NCBI RefSeq assembly: GCF_028372415.1
Contig: NC_092875.1
Span: 341,489,123-341,553,122, forward strand
Direction of reading: 5' to 3'
DNA from: Notamacropus eugenii
Taxonomy: Eukaryota > Chordata > Mammalia > Diprotodontia > Macropodidae
Length of the DNA: 64,000 nucleotides
The notes beneath the pieces were generated by a model. That model had not been told where the DNA came from and made no database searches. It saw only the letters and a list, made by a program, of their open reading frames with translations. Each line of letters opens with the position of its first letter. The first letter of the stretch is position 1. A program made the position numbers and the translations under genes. This document shows, piece by piece, positions 56,820 through 64,000 of this stretch.

Positions 56820-57440
56820 GTTGTCAGATTGAGCTTCTTAAAATAGTTGACCTTGTCACTTACCTCATTCTATTCAGTAAACTCCAGTGGCTCCTTTATT
56901 ACTTCCAGTATCAAATATAAAATCCGTTTTGGCTTTTTAATCACTTTATAACCTGACCCCTTCTACCTTTCCAATCTTACACCTTACTGCTTTCCTTATA
57001 TTCCATAATCCAGTATCACTTGATCTCTTTGTTATTCCTTGAAAGAGACACTTTATCTTCTGTCTTCATGCATTTTCAGTTACTGTCCCCCATGCCTGGG
57101 ATTCTTTTGATCCTCACCACTGCTTCTTGACTTCCTTCAAGTCTCAATTAAAATCCCCACTTTTCTAACAACCTTCCTTGACTCCTAGTAAGGATTTTTA
57201 CCTTCTTCTTGAGGGTACTTCCAATTTATCTCATATCTATATCTATTTGTCTATCTACATATCTTGTTTGTACATAATTGTTCTCATGTTGATTCCTCCA
57301 TGTTACTCTCAGGCCCTTAGGAGCCAGAGCTATTCTTTGTGTCACTTGTGACACAAATAACATGTAATGTTACATAGAATGCAACATTATGTGACACATA
57401 ACATATAATCAGTTACTTAATAAACCCTTGTTGATTTGAC
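56820..57440 (+). mobile_element. LINE-2 3' end, copy 1
   Basis: AAACTCCAGTGGCTCCTTTA, TAACCTGACCCCTTCTACCT, CTGTCCCCCATGCCTGGGAT, TCTTGACTTCCTTCAAGTCT and a tail CTTAATAAACCCTTGTTGAT match the L2 3' region. Confidence 0.8.
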
Positions 57441-57499
57441 TGGAAGTGCATCTTCTTTATACATTCAGTTTTTTAATCCTGTTTTGTGAAAATGTGAAT

Positions 57500-58150
57500 T
57501 TTAACAACAAGATCCCTTAATCCAATCCATTCTCCTCTTAGCTGTCAAAGTAACCTTTCTGACCATGTCAAACCACCACTCCCCCACCCCACCCCCACTC
57601 GATAATGCTGAGTAGCTATTATTAACAAACTCTAGTCCCTGTCACTCCTAAGATCATATAAAATCCTGTGTTTCATGTTCAGAGGTGAGAGTCTTTCTCC
57701 ATAACCTGGCATCTCCTACTTTCCATTCATCTTACACCAACCTTGATGTACTTTGATTTGGTGATACTGGCCCCCTGGCTTTTATTCAGACAAGACTTCC
57801 TGTCCTGACTCCAGGAATTTTTGCTGGGTTTCCCCACATGTAGAATACTTTACTTCCTCATCTCTGTCTCCTGACTTCCCTTAAGACCCAGCCTAAATTC
57901 CACCTTCTTTAGGAAACCTTTCCTAATTCCTCTTAATTCTAGTGCCTTCAATCTATTGGTTTTCCCCCCCAATTTATTTTGTATATAGTTTGTGTGTAGG
58001 TACTTGCATGTGCTTTGCACCATTAGATTGTGGGCTCCTTGAAAGCAGGTGCTTTTTACCTCTTTTTTACATTTTTTGTGTGTGCCTAGTGCTTAGCACA
58101 GTGCCTGACACATTTAAGTTCCTTAATAAATGTTTGTTGTACAACTGATT
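57500..58150 (+). mobile_element. LINE-2 3' end, copy 2
   Basis: A second L2 3' end in the same orientation directly after copy 1: ACCCAGCCTAAATTCCACCT, GAAACCTTTCCTAATTCCTC, TTAGATTGTGGGCTCCTTGA, CACAGTGCCTGACACATTTA, ending AATAAATGTTTGTTGTACAA. Confidence 0.8.
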
Positions 58151-58169
58151 GACCTCTTCAAACTGTCAT

Positions 58170-58590
58170 CCTATAGATCTACTTTCCATTTTATAACCAA
58201 ATTCCTAGAAAAAACTATGTTCAAAAAAAGAAAAACCTATCTGTGCTCATTGCCTCCATTTCCTTCCCTCTCACTTTTCAAGTCTCTTGTGTGCATTATG
58301 ACCTCCTAATTTAGCTAAATAAAACTGCTCTCTCCACAGTTACCAGTGATATTTTCATTGTCATATCTGGTGGGTTTCTTGGTCTTTGCTGCAGTTGACA
58401 CTTTTGACTGCCCTCTCTTCTCCTAGATGCTCTCACTTTGAGTATTTGTGATACAACTTGGTTTTCCATACATATCTGAATTCACTGGATCTTAACTCAT
58501 GTCCTGGCTCCCAGCTGTGGTTGTACACTAAGCATCTGTGACAGGTACTCTTCTCTCTATGTGATGTCATTGACTCCTGTGAGTTCAGTT
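58170..58590 (+). mobile_element. LINE-2 reverse-transcriptase region fragment
   Basis: CTGCTCTCTCCACAGTTACC, then AGTGATATTTTCATTGTC, matches the L2 stretch coding TALLKVTND; TTTGACTGCCCTCTCTTCTC corresponds to the FDTVDH catalytic block, with the frame broken. It sits after two L2 3' ends, so it is a separate insertion or a rearranged piece. Confidence 0.65.
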
Positions 58591-58604
58591 AACAAACCTG
58601 AAAG

Positions 58605-58740
58605 GGACCTTATATATATAGTTTAACTTTCTCTTTTTCATAGATGGGAAAACTGAGATTTAGAGAAGTTATGACTTGCCCAAGGTCAAACAGATACATT
58701 GAAACAGGCCTTGGATTAGACCTTGGGCAACAAGCAAGTC
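58605..58740 (-). repeat. MIR-type SINE remnant
   Basis: AGATGGGAAAACTGAGATTT and GACTTGCCCAAGGTCAAACA fit the antisense MIR core. Confidence 0.5.
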
Positions 58741-58925
58741 AAAATCATTTATTAAGTGTTTACTGTGTCCAGCACTGTGTTAAACGCTGAGGATACAAAT
58801 AAATACAAGCAAAAAAGAAAGACTGTCTCCTTAAAGAACTTTTATATCCTAAAGGGAGGAGGGGTATACCATAAACACACAAAAGGGAGCTGAAAGCTGG
58901 GGGGATTGGGGAGAATTTGAAGTCT
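58741..58925. repeat. Unnamed ancient repeat fragment
   Basis: ATTTATTAAGTGTTTACTGT, GTCCAGCACTGTGTTAAACG and CTGAGGATACAAATAAATAC: best-preserved start of the repeat family seen also at 52540-52720 and 59095-59430. Confidence 0.5.
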
Positions 58926-59094
58926 GGAAAATCTTTGGTGGGGTAATTGAAGATTGGTTGGCCTGGACCCTTCCTGCAGTGGGTTTAAAACTGATTTCCT
59001 GACTCAGTTCCTTCCATTAGATCTTTATTTACAAAATAAGATGTATGTAGCCAGTTGACTGTCCTTTAGGCTTTTGGCCAGTTGTTTTGGTCAT

Positions 59095-59430
59095 TCTGTT
59101 CAACAAACATTAAGGGCCTATTATGCATTGGTGATGTGAAGCCTTAAGCAAACACAATCCCTTCCCTCAAGAATTTACATTCTATTTAGAGGACGCAGTA
59201 TGGAAATACATACACATATATACTGTATATGATTATTTGTGGAGGGTAAGAACACCAGCAACTGAGGAGGTCTTAAAAGGATTCCCATGTAGGTGTGATA
59301 TGTGAGCTAGTCTTGAATGAAGCTAAGTATGTATTTAAGAGGTGGATTTTAAAAATGGGGAACAGCCTGTGCAAAGGCAGAGTTAGAAGATGAAATGTTC
59401 ATTTAGGGAGCAGAAAGCACAACAATTTGA
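59095..59430. repeat. Unnamed ancient repeat fragment
   Basis: CAACAAACATTAAGGGCCTA, CTTCCCTCAAGAATTTACAT and GGGAACAGCCTGTGCAAAGG follow the same family order as 58741-58925 and 41831-42370. Confidence 0.45.
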
Positions 59431-59531
59431 TTGGAATTTAGTGTATATGTGGTTGTTGTCCAGAGTTTTTCTCTTGGGCTCTTTTATAATTGCTACAACT
59501 GAGAAAATAAAGAAAAGAAAGCCTTTTTACT

Positions 59532-59786
59532 GGGCACCTAGGTGGTGCGGTACATAGAATGCTGGGCCTAGAATCAGGAAAACTCATCTTCTTGACTTTA
59601 AATCTGGCCTCAGACACTAGATGTATGACCCCGGGCAAGTCACTTAACCCTGTTTGTCTCAGTTTCCTCATCTGTAAAGTGAGCTGGAGAAGGAAATGGC
59701 AAACTACTCCAGGATCTTTGCAAAGAAAACCCCAAAAGGAATCACAAAGAATCGGACATAGCTGAAAAATGACTAAACAACAACTA
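59532..59786 (+). repeat. WSINE-like SINE, complete, with target-site duplication
   Basis: GGGCACCTAGGTGGTGCGGT head, GACCCCGGGCAAGTCACTTA, CATCTGTAAAGTGAGCTGGA, GGCAAACTACTCCAGGATCT, GAATCGGACATAGCTGAAAA, ending GACTAAACAACAA. CTTTTTACT flanks both ends (59523-59531, 59787-59795). Best-preserved full-length copy here. Confidence 0.92.
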
Positions 59787-59812
59787 CTTTTTACTAAAAG
59801 TATTTTTAAAAT

Positions 59813-60018
59813 CTAGGGGTGAGGAGCCTGTGACCTTAAGTCCACATGTGGCCATCTAGGTCCTCAAGTGTATCCGTTTGATTGAATCCATACTTCACAG
59901 AACAAATCCCCTTATAAAAGCATTTGTTCTGTAAAACTTGAACTCAGTCAAAAGGCTCCACCCAAAGACCCAGAAGGCCACATGTAGCCTCCAGACCACA
60001 GATTCCTTGCTTCTAGTT
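59813..60018. mobile_element. Palindromic non-autonomous hAT transposon, copy 2
   Basis: Same family as 42017-42196: GGCCATCTAGGTCCTCAAGT on the left arm, AGACCCAGAAGGCCACATGT on the right arm, with a central stretch TTGATTGAATCCATACTTCA shared between copies. More diverged, and slightly longer in the loop (AACAAATCCCCTTATAAAAG). The octamer duplication was not clear. Confidence 0.75.
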
Positions 60019-60049
60019 AGACCTTCAGTCTACTAACCAACATTATGTA

Positions 60050-60865
60050 CAGGTGTACTTTGGAGACTTTGCAGCTTTGGTTCCAGACCATTGCAGTAAA
60101 GCAAATAACACAATAAAATGAGCCACACATTTTTTGGTTTCCTAGTGCGCATGTAAGGTACGCTTATACTACTATACTGTATTCTATTAAATGTGTAATA
60201 GTATTATATCTTTAAAATGTACATATGTTAATATAAAAATACTTTATTGCCCAAAAAAGTACTAATCACTTAAGCCGTCGTTGAATCCTAATCTTTTTGC
60301 TGGTCTAGGGTCCTGCCTCAGCGTTGATGGCTGCTGACTGATCAGGGTGGTGGTTGTTGAAGGTTGGGCTGTTTGTGGCAATTTCTTAAAATAAGACAGC
60401 AATGAAATTTGTCACATAGATTGATTCTTCCTTTCATTTGAACACTTGAATCCATGGTAGGGTTATTAATTGACCTAATATCAGTATTGTTGTGTCTTGG
60501 GAAATAAGGAGGCCTGAGGAAAGGGAGAGAGACCAGGAAGGCAGACTTGATGGAGCAGCTGGATGCACTTATAAGGGCTCCCAAACAATTAGAATACTAA
60601 CATCAAAGATCACTGGTCACAGATATGAGATAACATAACAGATGTGTGTACACACTCACACACACATTTGATAGCCACAACAGAAGAAAAAGTTTGAAAT
60701 ATTGTGAGAATTAGCTAAAATGTGACACAGAGACATGATGTGACACATGCTATTGGAAAAATGATGCTAATAGTCCTGCTTGATGCAGGGTTGCCTCACA
60801 TCTTCAATTTGTAAAAAATGCAATATTTTCAAGGTTCAATAAAGTGAAATGCTATAAAACTTCTG
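60050..60865. mobile_element. Internally deleted Tigger1-like (pogo/TcMar) DNA transposon
   Basis: TA dinucleotides flank the element (60048-60049, 60866-60867). The left part follows Tigger1 as I know it: TGCAGTAAAGCAAATAACAC, AATCTTTTTGCTGGTCTAGG, TTGATGGCTGCTGACTGATC, CAATTTCTTAAAATAAGACA. The right part follows the other end: GAACACTTGAATCCATGGTA, GGGTTATTAATTGACCTAAT, AATTTGTAAAAAATGCAATA, CAATAAAGTGAAATGC. Nearly the whole transposase is missing; only its first codons remain on the - strand around 60463-60430. Non-functional, mobilisable only in trans in the past. Confidence 0.8.
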
Positions 60866-61559
60866 TATATATATGTATACATGCATATACAGATATACAC
60901 ATATAAATATATTTAACTTATATTTGTACATACTTACAAAATTTTTAAAATACCTTTTCCTGGAAAAAAAAGGTTAAATGATCCAATAACTACAGTGAGT
61001 CTAAGCATATCTTTAAAACACTTTATTTCATCAATATGAATTGCCAACTGTGTTGCTGAAATTAAGAGAGTTAGACTCAATTGTGAGAGTTAAAAGATTT
61101 TTTGTTTGACTTGGAAAACATTTTGTTCTATTTGACTCTAGGATCTGCTCTCCTGGGAAATGAAAATATTTGAATAATGAACCCACATTATAAAAGTATG
61201 ACTTTAAAGCAGAAGTTCTCCAACTGACTTTCCTGTTTGACACTTTGCCGGAAGTGAGCTGTCATCCCTCAGATAGACTGAAGGCAACTGTCCTTTCTGT
61301 TTGCAGAGTGATGCCTAAGTTAGAAGCAGGATCATAGTAATTATTTTGTTTTTTAAAATTCCTTCTTATAGATCTTGCTAGGCTGCACTCAACAATAATC
61401 TTACTCATTTCAATAAACAGAATACATTTTTTAAAAGCCAGGAATTATTTTATATTTGCAAATTAAGTAGCATGTGTTTGCTGATTTAATGGGCAGTGAG
61501 TTTGTGTTGTCAATCAACTGACAATGAAAACAACAAAAAAAATTAGTACGTGTATTCTT

Positions 61560-62010
61560 AAGTATAAATTCTGCATTTGGACCATTTGCTTTAAAATGAT
61601 GTACTCCTGGCCTTCCACTTTTCCAGTCATCTTTCACCCTGTTTCTCTACGTACACTTGATAGTTCTGTGACATTGACCTTCTTGCTGTCCCTCCAAAAT
61701 GGTATTTATTCTCCTGACTTCATACATTTTCATTGACTGACCCTCATACATAGAATTTTCTCTGTCTTTATTTAAGTCTCAGTTAAGATGCTGACTTCTA
61801 CAAGAAGCCCTAATTCCTTCTTAATGCTAGTTCCTTTCCCCTGAGATTATCTTCCAATTTGTCCTGTGTGTCTTTTTAAAAATGTTTTAATGTTGTCTCC
61901 TCCATTGGATTATGAGGTTCTTGAGGGACTTTTTGCCTTTCTTTGTGTCACTTTGTGCTTAACACAATGACTGACATGTAATAGACACTTAGTAGATATA
62001 CATGACTTTT
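61560..62010 (+). mobile_element. LINE-2 3' end, copy 3
   Basis: ATTCTGCATTTGGACCATTT, CTTTGTGTCACTTTGTGC, TCCATTGGATTATGAGGTTC and ACACAATGACTGACATGTAA follow L2 3' order. Diverged. Confidence 0.7.
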
Positions 62011-62859
62011 CCAGTGAATATATAAGAATTGGAATGAAGAAAAATGGTATAGTTAGCCTACAACTTACAAATAAGATGTGTTAGAAAAGTTTATGAACAG
62101 TTACTGATATGTTGTTGATATACATGTGTGAAAGCATATTTAAAATCAAGTTTTTAGTAAAAGTTAAAGTATTACATATATTTTGCTCTAAAGCCCTTTT
62201 CTAGACTTATGGGGAAAAGGCACTTTGGAAGAAGGTAAGAGATAAAGACTTTTCTTAGGGAATTGGATTAAAGATGATCTTTAACCTTTTAACAAAGATT
62301 AACTCATCTTCTTAACTTCACCGCTTCCCTTTTCCTGAAAGCAATTGGCTTTAGAACTTACCCAAGGGATATGCCCTCTATTTTGTTGAAAGGGAGGCAC
62401 CCTCACAGCTTTATATCTAGAAAAGACTGTCCATATTGATCTTCTTTGATTCCTCAAGAGCAGTGGTCCAAGAGGGAATGGATTGGGACCGCGTTACAGT
62501 TTTTTAATATCAAGGTTTTATTTTTACATAATTACTTTTCTTTGGAGATTCCTATAAATGTTACCTGAAATCATCTTGAGGCAGAGTCCTGTAGGAGTGC
62601 ATGGGAGATATGCTAGTTTGAACATCTCTCTCGAAGATAAAAATTCTTGGATCCTATATTAATGTTAAATGAGATTGTTTCTAACAAACTTGACATTAAA
62701 ATGCAACACAAAAAAATGGTAGTACTGTTGTCCTTCAACATAGATTTCCAAGTCAGTCTATAGATGCCTGCTTAATCCATAATATGATTTAATTGTTGTA
62801 TTAATTGAACTAATTTCTGTGATCCTTTTCATCTCTACAATTATAATGACAGCATTTTA

Positions 62860-63300
62860 ACAATATTATGCTTTGATTTGTGGTAACAAAAGACCAGGAT
62901 AATTTTGTGTGTAGTACTTGGGAAATAACTAGGCAAACTACTTTATATAAATTTAATGGAACTCTTTAAGGAATATGACCGCTAAGGTCTGTTCCAGTCC
63001 TAAATTTATGATCTTATAAATGATGAGTACAAACAGTTCAAATAAACATGGGAAGACTTATGAAGTGATGCAGAGTGAAAGAAACATATCCTGAAGAACA
63101 TTATAGTTCAGCAGTATAAAGGAAAGCAACATTAAGAGGCCACAGTACTTGGGTTGGTAATGGTTCTCTACTGTCAAGTTTAAATGTGCATCTATCTATC
63201 CTTTCTGTTAAAAATGAGTAAACTTCAAAAGAACAAGTGGCATTTGCTGCTAGTCTTAATAACATTTTGCTAAGGGACCAAATCATTTATAATATTTTTG
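62860..63300 (+). mobile_element. Old L1 3' fragment with a MIR3-like piece
   Basis: TTTGTGGTAACAAAAGACCA and GGGAAGACTTATGAAGTGAT, then GCAGAGTGAAAGAAACATAT and ACATTATAGTTCAGCAGTAT, match the L1 ORF2 end. Between them CTAAGGTCTGTTCCAGTCCT, then AAATTTATGATCT, is a MIR3-type tail. Confidence 0.5.
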
Positions 63301-64000
63301 TAGGAAAATACTGCCTCTTAACCCCCACCCCTCAGACATGTAAGGAATAGAGAATACTACTTATTAACACTTGTTTTAGACCATGAATTGAACACTTGCT
63401 GAGGCATGTAAATACCTTGGTTTGGTTCTGCTTAAATAATGGAAATTTTATTTTCTTGTATTTACCTGTTTTAGATAAAGGTTCAGTATGATAATATGGT
63501 GTATTATCCCTTCATATTTTTATTGTGTTTTGCATTTCAGTGATTAAAGTGATAAATTCATAAGTTAGTGATTGAGAAACCTTAGATATGAAAAGGAATG
63601 GGCTTCCCTACCCACCCCTCTTGACCTTAAACTTGATAATTGTGTATATAATACTAATCCTGATCTTTTATTTTTAACATTCTATGTTTAATTTTCTCCT
63701 CTTTTTATAGGAAGAAGATATTTCCTCAGCTTTTTACATCACAAATAACTTCTACAGCATCAGCAAGTGACAGCATTAGCTTGGGAGGGGAGAAAATGTT
63801 CAGACTTTTTCCAGTAGCAAGCTAGTTTGGCTGTGAGGGTGAAACTAATTTAGCAGAGAAAAGCAAGCCAAACTTTCAACAAGAACATATGAAAAAGCAG
63901 TATACTTTGATTTTTCTGCTCAGTTTTGGGGCAGAAGCTACCCACATGTTAATGCATAGGGTTTTGAACCACAAAAACAGAAAAAAAATTGGGGAGGAAT

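Larger units (their letters stand above)
51738..64000 (+). other. RPRD1A: RPRD1A intron 1 (incomplete)
   Basis: From the donor GTGAGT to the window end. I searched by eye for the expected exon 2 peptide (KLTFLYLANDV) and did not find it. The first 500 bases stay GC/CT-rich (CCTCCTCCTTC runs at 51820-51900); the rest is AT-rich with the repeats listed separately. Between them, 52760-53480, 53940-55720, 62010-62850 and 63300-64000 contain nothing I can name. Confidence 0.7.

Noticed and set aside
57340..57420. Perfect small palindrome GTGTCACTTGTGACAC followed by repeated ACAT/TGTGACAC words
   Set aside because: Short and AT-rich, inside an L2 tail; most likely local duplication, with no sign of a regulatory role.
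63690..63780. Good acceptor-like tract (TTCTCCTCTTTTTATAG) followed by GAAGAAGATATTTCC, possible RPRD1A exon 2
   Set aside because: The following sequence does not encode the expected AKPNRKLTFLYLANDV, and I see no donor that yields a conserved reading frame.

Overview
The window is nuclear DNA of a marsupial (metatherian). Two protein genes are recognisable, both on the + strand: the last three coding exons of a zinc importer of the LIV-1 family, SLC39A6/ZIP6 (1392-1472, 11960-12150, 15121-15273), and the first coding exon of RPRD1A (51587-51737) inside a CpG-rich promoter block. The order SLC39A6 then RPRD1A on one strand is the order I know from human chromosome 18q12, so this is conserved synteny. 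The marsupial call rests on the repeats: tRNA-headed SINEs beginning GGGCAGCTAGGTGG, several ages of one L1 lineage with half-L1 relatives, and many L2 and MIR copies. I cannot name the species.

Layout. 1-16.46 kb is the 3' part of SLC39A6: unrecognised or retro-derived intron sequence, an 81-base exon, a 10.5-kb intron holding a nearly intact full-length sense L1 (3488-10416, 16-bp target-site duplication), a 191-base exon, a 3-kb intron with SINE and LTR debris, the terminal coding exon, and about 1.2 kb of 3'UTR. 16.6-33.2 kb is one old L1 split by at least five later insertions, nested up to four levels deep; several junctions keep their target-site duplications. 33.2-51.1 kb is intergenic: L1 and L2 fragments, solo-LTR-like insertions, small hAT transposons, SINEs and microsatellites. 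51.15-52.25 kb is the GC-rich RPRD1A promoter, 5'UTR and exon 1. 52.3-64 kb is RPRD1A intron 1, with SINEs, L2 copies and an internally deleted Tigger1-like pogo transposon. No second RPRD1A exon was found.

The two genes have no evident shared pathway: ZIP6 brings zinc into the cytosol at the plasma membrane, and RPRD1A acts in the nucleus on the RNA polymerase II C-terminal domain. Most of the structure here is transposon history. I saw no new cellular system. The most informative items are the nested L1 stack, the young L1 with only three inactivating lesions, and a mosaic half-L1 element. I found no tRNA, rRNA, CRISPR or prokaryote-type features.
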